Assembly: GCF_013116745.1 (NCBI RefSeq)
Contig: NZ_JABFOE010000007.1
Span: forward strand, 62,001 to 126,000
From: Arthrobacter sp. 260
GTDB taxonomy: Bacteria > Actinomycetota > Actinomycetes > Actinomycetales > Micrococcaceae
Length of the DNA stretch: 64,000 nucleotides
Reading direction: 5' to 3'
Positions 36,348-43,375 of the stretch are shown piece by piece. The first letter of the stretch is position 1. Each line of letters starts with the position of its first letter. Position numbers and translations under genes: made by a program. The notes beneath the pieces were generated by a model. It was not told the DNA's origin and made no database searches. It was given only the letters and a program-made list of their open reading frames with translations.

Positions 36348-36797
36348 ATGGTCATAGAGGATGTTTTTGCCGTCGTCGCGGAGGGTACCCGCCGGGAGAT
36401 TCTGGGGTCGCTCCGCGCCGGCGACAAAGCGGTAGGCGAGCTGGTCGACGAGCTCGAAGTCAGCCAGCCGACTGTCTCGAAGCACCTGAAGGTTTTGCGT
36501 GTTGCCGGCCTGGTATCGATGCGGGCGCAGGGACAGCGCCGCTACTATTCACTGAACCCCGCGCCGCTGCGAGAGATAGAACTCTGGTTGGGTTCGTTCG
36601 ACCTCCCGGCCAAGACGCCGCCAGAGCCCGAACTCGCTGCAGTTGCTCCGCGCCCGTCAACGGTCCTCGCGACAGCTGTTGATCCGGCCACCGACCTTGC
36701 CGGCCAGCAAGCCTTCGGTCGCACTGTGGGCAGGGCTGCCGAACGTGCAGCTGACCTCTTCGCACAGCTCCCGAAACTGAGGCGTCGACGCGACTGA
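36348..36797 (+). CDS. ArsR-type winged-helix transcriptional regulator
   Basis: A 149-residue regulator. The winged helix-turn-helix spans about residues 8-75 (EGTRREILGSL, VGELVDELEVSQPTVSKHLKVL, GQRRYYSLNP). No metal-binding cysteines are present, so it is not a classical metal sensor. The C-terminal half is Ala/Pro-rich. TAGGGT then 6 nt then ATG indicates a leaderless promoter. The ligand and target are unknown; it is 33 bp after acuC. Confidence 0.88.
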   Translation: MVIEDVFAVVAEGTRREILGSLRAGDKAVGELVDELEVSQPTVSKHLKVLRVAGLVSMRAQGQRRYYSLNPAPLREIELWLGSFDLPAKTPPEPELAAVAPRPSTVLATAVDPATDLAGQQAFGRTVGRAAERAADLFAQLPKLRRRRD

Positions 36798-36926
36798 TCC
36801 TGCCGCGGCCATCCCGCTCGGCGGCGCCGGCGACACTTTCACTTTGGTCACAGCAGCAACTAGAGTACTAGGTGGCGGACTCTTCCCAACACGTGGCGAC
36901 AGGCCGTTTGGGCTGCCACGAGGCAC

Positions 36927-36960
36927 GCCTCAGGTTGCACACGTTGGGTGCAAGCCTCAG
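36927..36960 (+). promoter_or_regulatory. Inverted repeat within direct repeats in the bldC leader
   Basis: TTGCAC (36935-36940) and GTGCAA (36948-36953) are flanked on both sides by GCCTCAG (36927-36933, 36954-36960), just before the AGGAG of bldC. It could be an operator, possibly autoregulatory, or a leader hairpin. The rest of the 181-bp gap shows nothing clear. Confidence 0.5.
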
Positions 36961-36978
36961 TTTTAGGAGCAATGTGGG

Positions 36979-37191
36979 ATGGTAGACGCGAGCAATTTCT
37001 CGGACGTTCGGTTTGTGACGGTGGCCGAGGTGGCCGACATGATGCGAGTCTCCAAAATGACCGTTTATCGCCTGATTCACTCCGGCGAAATGCCAGCAGT
37101 CCGCTTCGGCCGGTCCTACCGGGTGCCGGAATCGGCTGTCGAACAATTTGTCAGGGGCGCGGTGGTGGACGGCCAGTCCGAGACGGGCTAG
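36979..37191 (+). CDS. bldC: BldC-like MerR-type small DNA-binding protein
   Basis: A 70-residue single-domain winged-helix protein: VRFVTVAEVADMMRVSKMTVYRLIHSGEMPAVRFGRSYRVPESAV. This closely resembles BldC of Streptomyces and the mycobacterial Rv0500A, which bind DNA cooperatively at direct repeats and control developmental timing in streptomycetes. AGGAG lies 9 nt before the ATG. Its position between proC and bS22 agrees with mycobacterial order. Confidence 0.92.
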   Translation: MVDASNFSDVRFVTVAEVADMMRVSKMTVYRLIHSGEMPAVRFGRSYRVPESAVEQFVRGAVVDGQSETG

Positions 37192-37410
37192 TCGGCGCCG
37201 GGTTCTCAGGCCGCCGATCTCCCCGAAGTAGTCCGGTCGGGAGAGGTCACAATTAGCGGTACCCTGTTAAGGAGCGTTTTACGCGCTGTTGGCCGTGCGC
37301 CCGAGTGGCGGAAAGGCCGATCCGCGTAGGTAGTTGCGTTATTGTCAGAATCCGATCGTTGGCCCCACCCGGGCCGTGTCGGAAACCGAAGATCAGTTTG
37401 TGAGGACTTT
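37192..37410 (+). other. 219-bp leader region before the bS22 gene
   Basis: No convincing open frame. A -10-like TATTGT is at 37340-37345, a short hairpin GGCCC/GGGCC at about 37360-37374, and AGCG/CGCGCT near 37273-37286. The stretch CCCGAGTGGCGGAA near 37300 resembles a tRNA D-arm but no acceptor or T-arm follows. The promoter for the tiny ribosomal protein is presumably here. Confidence 0.5.
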
Positions 37411-37509
37411 ATGGGTTCAGTAATTAAGAAGCGCCGCAAGCGTATGGCCAAGAAGAAGCACCGCAAGCTGCTTCGTAAGACCCGTCACCAGCGTCGCAAC
37501 AAGAAGTAG
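37411..37509 (+). CDS. Small ribosomal subunit protein bS22 (AURKAIP1/COX24-like), 32 residues
   Basis: A 32-residue, Lys/Arg-dominated protein ([19 protein letters not shown], then [13 protein letters not shown]), too short for most gene finders. It matches the actinobacterial AURKAIP1/COX24-domain protein seen in mycobacterial ribosomes as bS22 and encoded as Rv0500B in the same position after the BldC homologue. GAGGA lies 4 nt before the ATG. It binds near the decoding region of the 30S subunit in known structures. A hairpin follows. Confidence 0.92.
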   Translation: MGSVIKKRRKRMAKKKHRKLLRKTRHQRRNKK

Positions 37510-37529
37510 CTTCATTTTTTCAGTTTTTT

Positions 37530-37561
37530 GAAGGGTCCGTCACTTCGGTGGCGGGCCCTTC
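37530..37561. terminator. Hairpin terminator after bS22 and the HAD gene
   Basis: GAAGGGTCCGTCAC (37530-37543), a TTCG tetraloop, and GTGGCGGGCCCTTC (37548-37561) form a 14-bp stem with G-U and mismatch tolerance. The T-runs lie upstream rather than downstream for the + strand. It serves the convergent bS22 and HAD genes. Confidence 0.75.
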
Positions 37562-37615
37562 AGCGTTAAGCCCGACCCAGTGTCAACCAGATCGAGAGTG
37601 AGAGCCTGGCTCTGC

Positions 37616-38440
37616 CTAGTTCCCGCGCATCCTGGTGAACCCACGCCAGAGCCCGTAGACCGCGCCGGCACCCGTGGCCGCCTTCAGCCCCAGAGTGGCG
37701 GCACGTCGGCCGCTGCGGAAGTCGTAGATCGGCCAGTTGTTCTCCCGTGCATGCCGCCGGAGTCTCCGGTCCGGGTTGATCGCCACCGGATGGCCCACAA
37801 TGGTCAGCAGGGGGATGTCATTGAAGGAATCGGAGTATCCCCAGCACCGCCGGAGATTGAGGCCTTCCTTCTCCGCCAGCGCGCGAACCGCAACCGCCTT
37901 GGCTGGCCCGTGAAGAAACTCGCCCACGAGCTTCCCGGTGTACAGGCCATCAGCCACTTCACCGACGGTGCCGAGTGCGCCGGTCAGTCCCAGCCTGTTG
38001 GCGATCACGCTGGCCACCTCGACGGGTGTCCCGGTGACAAGCCAGACGCGTCGCCCTGACTTCAGGTGCTGTTCGGCCAGGGCACGTGCACCGGGCCAGA
38101 TCTTGGAGGCGATCATCTCGTCGTACACTTCTTCGCCCAGCGCCAACACGTCCTCGTGGGCAATGCCGATGGCGAAGGCCAACGCTGCGTCGCGCACTGA
38201 ATTGATGTCGGTCATGTTCTCGCCACGCATGACGAAGCGGAGTTGTTTCCAGGCCAGCCCGACGGCGAAACGGAGGGTGAAGGCCCTGCGCTGATACATC
38301 TTCCGTCCCACGTGGAAAAGGCTGGCGCCGCGCATCATGGTGTTGTCGACGTCGAAGAATGCGGCATCTCCTCCTGGGCCGGGGAGGGTGTCGGCTACCC
38401 CTGGGACCACGCGCAGGGGTCCGGTGCTGGCAACGGACAT
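37616..38440 (-). CDS. HAD-IB family hydrolase (SerB-like phosphatase)
   Basis: A 274-residue haloacid dehalogenase-superfamily hydrolase, subfamily IB. Motif I is FFDVDNTMM (nucleophile and acid Asp), motif II VTGTP, motif III/IV GYSDSFNDIPLL with lysine in HGPAKAVAV. It resembles mycobacterial SerB1 (Rv0505c), although phosphoserine as substrate is not established. A C-terminal helix (AATLGLKAATGAGAVYGLW) may be membrane-associated. TAGACT then 6 nt then ATG implies leaderless transcription. Confidence 0.9.
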   Translation of the reverse strand: MSVASTGPLRVVPGVADTLPGPGGDAAFFDVDNTMMRGASLFHVGRKMYQRRAFTLRFAVGLAWKQLRFVMRGENMTDINSVRDAALAFAIGIAHEDVLALGEEVYDEMIASKIWPGARALAEQHLKSGRRVWLVTGTPVEVASVIANRLGLTGALGTVGEVADGLYTGKLVGEFLHGPAKAVAVRALAEKEGLNLRRCWGYSDSFNDIPLLTIVGHPVAINPDRRLRRHARENNWPIYDFRSGRRAATLGLKAATGAGAVYGLWRGFTRMRGN

Positions 38441-38462
38441 GCTCTGAGTCTAAATCAATTGC

Positions 38463-38480
38463 ATCGGGCCACGGCCCGAT
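38463..38480. promoter_or_regulatory. 18-bp palindrome between divergent HAD and glutaredoxin promoters
   Basis: ATCGGGCC-AC-GGCCCGAT is a perfect 8+2+8 palindrome lying between the two -10-like boxes (38447-38452 on -, 38505-38510 on +). Operator for a shared regulator is the simplest reading. Confidence 0.5.
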
Positions 38481-38517
38481 ACTGTGTGCTCACCGGTGAG
38501 GCGGTAACTTGGGTGGC

Positions 38518-38799
38518 ATGACCCCTACACCACCGTCCGACGTTCCAGAGGGCGAGGTGTCCGCCCCGAGGGTGGAGCTGCTCACCCGGCCCGGCTGCCA
38601 CCTGTGCGCTGATGCCCGGGCTGTGGTCGAATTGGTTTGCGGCGAGCTGGCTGTGCCCTGGCGGGAGCTGTCGACGGAGGAGAGGTCGGACCTGCTCGAG
38701 AAGTTCGCCGAGGAGATCCCGGTGCTGTTCATTGACGGTGTGCAACGTGACTTCTGGAAGATTGACGAGCGGCGGCTTCGATCGCTCCTGGCCCCATGA
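38518..38799 (+). CDS. Glutaredoxin family protein (DUF836 type)
   Basis: A 93-residue thioredoxin-fold protein. VELLTRPGCHLCADARAVVE contains the CxxC redox site, and EEIPVLFIDGVQRDFWKID gives the cis-Pro region. It matches the Rv0508-like glutaredoxin found in this neighbourhood. The ATG at 38518 follows TAACTT by 7 nt, a leaderless arrangement; a TTG 9 bp upstream is unlikely. Confidence 0.9.
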   Translation: MTPTPPSDVPEGEVSAPRVELLTRPGCHLCADARAVVELVCGELAVPWRELSTEERSDLLEKFAEEIPVLFIDGVQRDFWKIDERRLRSLLAP

Positions 38800-38935
38800 C
38801 GGTCCCCTCGGGCAACCCCGGCTTTGTGCGGTCCCCTCTGCACCCTAAAGTGGAGTTACCCACGGCGTCGGCTGGTCCGGCGTCGTGCAACCCTGCCGCC
38901 TGACGGCTGGTGGATAGCAAACGGAGCGATGGAAA

Positions 38936-39652
38936 GTGACGACGCCGGAAGTACCCGAGCTGCGACTGTCGATGGGCGGCAGCGCCGCGCGCCAGATCCC
39001 CAGCGCCTCCCTGACGCGCTTGACCATCTATCTGCGCGCACTGAATTCCTTCCTGGCGGAAGGCACCGAACGGGTGTCATCCGACCGCCTGGCGGAGGCT
39101 GCCGGCGTCAACTCCCCGATCCTGCGCAAGGACCTGTCGTACCTCGGCTCCTACGGCACGCGGGGTGTCGGTTACGACGTGCAATACCTGAACCGGCAGA
39201 TCTCGGCGGCTCTCGGCCTGACCCATGACTGGCGGGTAGCGATCCTGGGGGCGGGCAACCTGGGCCGGGCACTCGCCGGCTACTCCGGGTTTGAATCCCG
39301 GGGATTCGAAATTGTTTCTCTCTTTGACGCCGACCAGCTGGTGGTCGGAGCCGAGGTGGGCTGGCTGCGGGTCAGTCCGGTGGCCGACCTGGAGCAGGTG
39401 CTGGAACGGACCCGCGCCAATATGGCGGTCCTTGCCGTGCCTGCGGCGGTGGCGCAGGCGCTGTGTGACAGGTTGGTCGCTGCAGGGATCACCAGCATCC
39501 TGAGTTTTGCCCCGGTGGTGCTGCAGGTGCCGGACGGGGTTCAGCTGCGGAAGGTCGACATGGCTACCGAGCTGCAAATACTTGCCTATCACGCACAACG
39601 GGCGCAGGAGCCAGAGATAACTGATGACTCCCGCGCCCGTTCAGCCCAGTAG
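38936..39652 (+). CDS. rex: Redox-sensing transcriptional repressor Rex
   Basis: A 238-residue NADH/NAD+-sensing repressor. The N-terminal winged helix (SLTRLTIYLRALNSFL, VNSPILRKDLSYLGSYGTRGVGYDV) is followed by a Rossmann domain with ILGAGNLGRALAGY. The C-terminal swapped helix includes VDMATELQILAYHAQ. Rex homologues repress respiratory genes when NADH is high; cytochrome c and menaquinone biogenesis genes follow within 11 kb, but I found no clear Rex operator next to them. GTG start. No hemA follows, unlike streptomycetes. Confidence 0.93.
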   Translation: MTTPEVPELRLSMGGSAARQIPSASLTRLTIYLRALNSFLAEGTERVSSDRLAEAAGVNSPILRKDLSYLGSYGTRGVGYDVQYLNRQISAALGLTHDWRVAILGAGNLGRALAGYSGFESRGFEIVSLFDADQLVVGAEVGWLRVSPVADLEQVLERTRANMAVLAVPAAVAQALCDRLVAAGITSILSFAPVVLQVPDGVQLRKVDMATELQILAYHAQRAQEPEITDDSRARSAQ

Positions 39653-39682
39653 GTCCAGCGTTCGGCTCGCGCTCGTGCCCGC

Positions 39683-40321
39683 CTAGTACTGGCCGGGGGC
39701 GGTCTGCTTCTCGAAGTACGGCCGGGCCGGTTTCAGGAAGGTCATCACGACGCCGGCGATGCCGAGCAGCAACCCAAGGAGGCCCAGGATGGTCTCCAAC
39801 GGCCCCGGTGTAACCATCTCCTGGCCCTGCATCAGGTCGCTGCCCTCAAGCATCGACGCCGACATCAGGCCGAACAGGTACATCAGCACTGACAGCACCG
39901 CCAGCACCGCCGCTGTAATTCTCGCCCAGTTGTGACCCTTGCGGATGAAGATCGCCAGCAGAATGTAGACGCCGGTCACGATCGCGGCGAAGACCAAGCC
40001 AATCGCAGTGGCAACGTCAGCGCCGGGACCCTGAACCGGAGTGGTCACTGTGCTGAGGATGGTAGAGATCAAGCTGACCACACCCGCAGCAATGATCAGC
40101 CAAAAAGCCCGCTCCACTTCCTTGGGAGCCGGGCCCTTCTCCGTCATCGCGACCTGGCTCATGTTCCCCGGGTAGTTGTAATTGGCGGGCGGTGTGTTGG
40201 GCGACCCATAAGGTGACGAGGTGGGGCCCGCCGGGTTCTGGCCGGGGGTGGGCTGCCCCGCCGAGGGATCGCGCGGACTCTGGCCCTGGCCGTAGTTAGG
40301 GTCGTTGGGAGGTGTGCTCAT
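39683..40321 (-). CDS. DUF4064-like membrane protein with Pro/Gly-rich N-terminus
   Basis: A 212-residue protein. Residues 1-60 are Pro/Gly/Ser/Asn/Tyr-rich (QGQSPRDPSAGQPTPGQNP), then four membrane helices (FWLIIAAGVVSLISTIL, ATAIGLVFAAIVTGVYILLA, ITAAVLAVLSVLMYLFGLM, LGLLGLLLGIAGVVMTFL). Similar proteins are annotated DUF4064. Function unknown. GAGGAAA precedes the ATG by 7 nt. Convergent with rex. Confidence 0.8.
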   Translation of the reverse strand: MSTPPNDPNYGQGQSPRDPSAGQPTPGQNPAGPTSSPYGSPNTPPANYNYPGNMSQVAMTEKGPAPKEVERAFWLIIAAGVVSLISTILSTVTTPVQGPGADVATAIGLVFAAIVTGVYILLAIFIRKGHNWARITAAVLAVLSVLMYLFGLMSASMLEGSDLMQGQEMVTPGPLETILGLLGLLLGIAGVVMTFLKPARPYFEKQTAPGQY

Positions 40322-40419
40322 TGCCGTTTCCTCTTCACTTGAGACTGACTGGTGCAGACCCTGTGGGGTCCCAAATCCAACCCTAGCGCGGAGGATTGAG
40401 CGTCGGCAGGATTAAACGC

Positions 40420-40456
40420 CAGTGGCTGCCCTTCCCATAGGGAAGGACAGCCACTG
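40420..40456 (-). terminator. Terminator of yceI
   Basis: CAGTGGCTG-C-CCTTCCC and GGGAAGG-A-CAGCCACTG form a 16-bp stem with one mismatch and an ATA loop, 10 bp beyond the yceI stop on the minus strand. Confidence 0.85.
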
Positions 40457-40465
40457 AGGGGATGC

Positions 40466-41014
40466 TTACGCTGCTGGTGCTACGAACGCTGCATCGAGGT
40501 TGATGGTGACCTTATCGCCGACCAGGACGCCGCCTGCTTCGAGGGCTGCGTTCCAGGTGAGGCCGAAGTCCTTGCGGGAGATCACGGTCTGACCGGAGAA
40601 ACCGGCGCGGGTTGCACCGAAGGGATCAACCGCAACGCCGTTGAACTCGGTCTCGAAGACTACGGGAAGGGTGGTGTCGCGGATGGTCAGGTTGCCTGAG
40701 AGCTTGTAGGTCTCGCCGGAGCCGTCGATGGACGTGGACTCAAAAGTCATTTCGGGGAAACGCTCGACGTCGAAGAAGTCCTCGCCACGCACGTGGGCGT
40801 CGCGGTTCTCGTCGTTCGAGTTGAAGGATGCGGTCTTGATGGTCGCGGTGACCTTGGAGTCGCTCAAAGAGGAGCCTACGTGCAGGGCTGCATCGACGGT
40901 GTCGAAGTTGCCGCGTACCTTGCTGATGCCAGCGTGCCGCACGGTGAAGCCGACCTCGCTGTGCGAGCCATCGAGGGTCCAGATGCCGTTGTTCAGTCCG
41001 GTGGGAATTGCCAT
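40466..41014 (-). CDS. YceI family protein
   Basis: A 182-residue protein with the YceI lipocalin-like fold, known to bind polyisoprenoid-type ligands. GIWTLDGSHSEVGFTVRHAGISKVRGNFD at the start, RDAHVRGEDFFDVERFPEM and FEGF-like repeats support the family. No signal peptide is present, so it is cytoplasmic as in most actinobacteria. AGGAGA lies 7 nt before the ATG. An AT-rich region with a perfect palindrome lies upstream. Confidence 0.93.
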   Translation of the reverse strand: MAIPTGLNNGIWTLDGSHSEVGFTVRHAGISKVRGNFDTVDAALHVGSSLSDSKVTATIKTASFNSNDENRDAHVRGEDFFDVERFPEMTFESTSIDGSGETYKLSGNLTIRDTTLPVVFETEFNGVAVDPFGATRAGFSGQTVISRKDFGLTWNAALEAGGVLVGDKVTINLDAAFVAPAA

Positions 41015-41110
41015 GGTAGTTCTCCTGATCGTGGTGCCGTCTAGGTGATGCTGCTGTCGCTGCCGGGAGGCCGCTACTCATAATAAGCATGCATTTGCAT
41101 TGATTATTCC

Positions 41111-41131
41111 TCAAGTTACTTGAATCTTCAA
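41111..41131. promoter_or_regulatory. Palindromic operator candidate upstream of yceI
   Basis: TCAAGT-T-ACTTGA (41111-41123) is a perfect palindrome, overlapped by TTGAA-TC-TTCAA (41120-41131). It lies about 100 bp upstream of yceI in a strikingly AT-rich segment (41078-41137). MarR-type regulators often control yceI and bind such sites; no regulator gene adjoins. Confidence 0.55.
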
Positions 41132-41199
41132 ATAAACGGTTCCCGAGTCAGCTCCAGCGCGGATTTAGAGGCATGAGCGAACTCTGAGAAACTAGAGGT

Positions 41200-41877
41200 A
41201 TGTCCCTAGCTACCGTTCACCTCGTGCGCCACGGTGAGGTCCATAATCCCGAGCGCGTCCTCTACGGGCGGTTACCCGAATTCCACCTCTCCGTGCTGGG
41301 CCACGAGATGGCAGCCCGGGTGGCCGGCCATTTCGCGCAAAGCGCCGCCGACGGTGCGAACATTGTGCAACTCGTTGCCTCACCGCTGACGCGTGCCCAG
41401 GAAACCGCCGCCCCGATCGCCGAACGCCTTGGCCTGGAGATGAGGACTGATGGACGTGTGATTGAGGCATTCAGCCGTTTCGAGGGCATGTCGCAGGTGG
41501 TCCAACAGCTGAAGAATCCCCGCTACTGGCCACTTCTCGCGAACCCCTTCCGTCCGTCCTGGGGTGAACCGTACCGCCAGCAGGTCGCGCGGATGATGTC
41601 GGCCGTTGAGGACGCGCGGCGCAGTGCGGTCACGCTGGCAGAAGCTGCCGGAATGTCCGGCCCGGCCGAGGTGATCGTGGTCAGCCACCAACTGCCGATC
41701 TGGGTCTCCCGCCTGGCCGCTGAGAATCGCCGGCTCTGGCATGACCCCCGTGACCGCGAGTGCACCCTGACCTCGATCACGTCACTGGATTTCGATGGCG
41801 GGCGCCTGGCCGGAGTGCGCTACCAGGAGCCGTGCGCTGACCTCCTGCCCGGTGCGGCAAACCTGCCGGGAGCATAA
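41200..41877 (+). CDS. Histidine phosphatase family protein
   Basis: A 225-residue phosphoglycerate mutase-like phosphatase. TVHLVRHGEVHNP holds the phosphorylated His, ASPLTRAQETAAPIA follows, and VIVVSHQLPIWV has the second His. It corresponds to Rv0525, which leads the cytochrome c biogenesis genes in mycobacteria. Substrate unknown. GAAACT then 6 nt then ATG fits leaderless start. Confidence 0.9.
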   Translation: MSLATVHLVRHGEVHNPERVLYGRLPEFHLSVLGHEMAARVAGHFAQSAADGANIVQLVASPLTRAQETAAPIAERLGLEMRTDGRVIEAFSRFEGMSQVVQQLKNPRYWPLLANPFRPSWGEPYRQQVARMMSAVEDARRSAVTLAEAAGMSGPAEVIVVSHQLPIWVSRLAAENRRLWHDPRDRECTLTSITSLDFDGGRLAGVRYQEPCADLLPGAANLPGA

Positions 41878-41898
41878 TAGTATTACTACACGTTGTAG
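41878..41898. promoter_or_regulatory. Overlapping palindromes before the ccs operon
   Basis: TAGTA-T-TACTA (41878-41888) overlaps CTACA-CGT-TGTAG (41886-41898), immediately after the phosphatase stop and before the ccsX start. The TACA...TGTA half-sites recall BlaI/CopY operators, but the 3-nt spacer differs from the usual 2. Confidence 0.5.
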
Positions 41899-41914
41899 AA
41901 CTGTGGAAGAAGCT

Positions 41915-42529
41915 GTGAAAAACTCTGACCGATCCGCTGGGCGCCTGAAAAAACTCGGTGCCGCGCTGGCTCTTGGGCTGGCCGCCTCACTCGCCCTTTC
42001 AGCGTGCGCCGCCGACGACCCCCTCGCGCAGCAAGCCGCCGTCGGTGACAACAAAAACTACATTGCAGGCGACGGATCGGTGACCGAATACGCTGCCAGC
42101 GACCGCGGCGAGCCGCTCGCCATCACCGGCACTGAGTACGGCGGGGCCACGGTCGACTCAGCGGACTGGGCGGGCCAGGTCACTGTGGTGAACTTCTGGT
42201 ACGCGGCTTGTGCGCCCTGCCGCGAGGAAGCTCCGGACCTGGTGGCGCTGCACGACGAATACGCGTCGGCCGGGGCCCAGTTCTATGGAGTCAACATCCG
42301 CGATACGCAGAGCACCGCGGAGGCCTTCGAGCGCAGCTTCGAGATTCCCTATCCCAGCCTGGACGACCAGAACGGAGGGGTGCTGCTGGCAATGACCAGC
42401 TACGTCCCCCCACAGGCAGTCCCCACCACGCTGGTGATCGATAAGGAAGGCCGTGTCTCAGCACGGATCCTCGGGTTGGCCGACAAGAGCACGCTGGCCG
42501 CTCTCATCGACGCCGCGCTGGCCGAGTAA
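41915..42529 (+). CDS. ccsX: TlpA/ResA-like thiol-disulfide oxidoreductase lipoprotein (CcsX)
   Basis: About 204 residues. A short basic N-terminus, a hydrophobic segment and lipobox LSAC (Cys31) make it a lipoprotein. The thioredoxin fold has WYAACAPCREEAPDL with redox Cys99 and Cys102. It reduces the haem-binding cysteines of apocytochrome c, receiving electrons from CcdA encoded next. I start at GTG 41915 (GGAAG upstream); GTG 41903 is possible and adds four residues. The frame further upstream overlaps the phosphatase. Confidence 0.88.
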   Translation: MKNSDRSAGRLKKLGAALALGLAASLALSACAADDPLAQQAAVGDNKNYIAGDGSVTEYAASDRGEPLAITGTEYGGATVDSADWAGQVTVVNFWYAACAPCREEAPDLVALHDEYASAGAQFYGVNIRDTQSTAEAFERSFEIPYPSLDDQNGGVLLAMTSYVPPQAVPTTLVIDKEGRVSARILGLADKSTLAALIDAALAE

Positions 42530-42536
42530 GAGACAA

Positions 42537-43343
42537 GTGAGTTTTCAGCTGCACCTCAGTGCCGCCGTCGGGAGTTCAGTGCCGACGGCGACCTCCAACG
42601 CGTTCGCCGACACCGTGCTGAACGGGTCGATGCTCCTGGCGCTTCCGGTGGCGCTGCTGGCCGGTCTCGTGTCGTTCGCCTCACCGTGCGTCCTGCCACT
42701 CGTCCCCGGCTACCTGGGCTACGTCACGGGGCTGACGGGCGTCGACCTGGAACAGCAAAAGCGTGGCCGGATGCTCACCGGGATTGCCCTGTTTGTGCTC
42801 GGGTTCTCGGTGGTCTTCATGGCCTACGGCGCCTTGTTCGGCCAGCTGGGTGCCTGGATGGTGGGGTCCGAAAGCTGGCTGATCCCGGTGATGGGCGTGG
42901 TGGTCGTGCTGATGGGGCTGATCTTCATGGGCGGCTTCTCCTGGTTCCAGACCGAGAAAAAGCTCCACACCAAAGTTCCTACCGGGCTCTGGGGTGCACC
43001 GCTGCTGGGGTTGACCTTCGGGCTGGGCTGGGCGCCCTGCATCGGCCCCACCCTCTCCGCGGTGCAGCTCCTCGCCTTCTCAAGCGACGATGCCAGCGCC
43101 GCGAAGGGTGCCGCCCTCACGTTCGTGTACTGCCTTGGGCTGGGCCTGCCGTTCCTGCTGATTGCGCTTGGTGTACGGCGCGGCATGGGTGCCATGGCGT
43201 TCTTCAGGAAGCATCGCCTGGCCTTGCAACGGTTCGGGGGCGGAATGCTGGTGGTGGTTGGCCTGCTGATGGCAACCGGCGTCTGGGCGCTTTGGATCAA
43301 TGAACTGCAGAACTGGCTCGGCGGGGTGACCCTTCCCATCTAA
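42537..43343 (+). CDS. ccdA: Cytochrome c biogenesis transmembrane protein CcdA
   Basis: About 268 residues, six or more membrane helices. SFASPCVLPLVPGYLGYVTG and GLGWAPCIGPTLSA hold the two redox cysteines that pass electrons from cytoplasmic thioredoxin to the outside. Start GTG is 7 bp after the ccsX stop. The stop shares its last base with the upstream in-frame ATG of resB, so the operon is tightly packed. Confidence 0.93.
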   Translation: MSFQLHLSAAVGSSVPTATSNAFADTVLNGSMLLALPVALLAGLVSFASPCVLPLVPGYLGYVTGLTGVDLEQQKRGRMLTGIALFVLGFSVVFMAYGALFGQLGAWMVGSESWLIPVMGVVVVLMGLIFMGGFSWFQTEKKLHTKVPTGLWGAPLLGLTFGLGWAPCIGPTLSAVQLLAFSSDDASAAKGAALTFVYCLGLGLPFLLIALGVRRGMGAMAFFRKHRLALQRFGGGMLVVVGLLMATGVWALWINELQNWLGGVTLPI

Positions 43344-43375
43344 TGACTTCTGACTACTATGAAAGGGGGCAGACA

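Noticed and set aside
37294..37340. tRNA-like D-arm string (CCCGAGTGGCGGAA) before bS22
   Set aside because: No matching acceptor stem, anticodon stem or T-arm (no GGTTCGA-type sequence) follows, so it is not a tRNA gene.
38820..38935. Possible Rex autoregulatory operator (TGTG...CAC near 38824)
   Set aside because: The half-sites are too far apart and do not fit TTGTGAA-N4-TTCACAA.
39291..39312. Near-palindrome around TTGAATCCCGGGGATTCGAA
   Set aside because: Lies within rex and is explained by the coded repeat GFESRGFE rather than a binding site.
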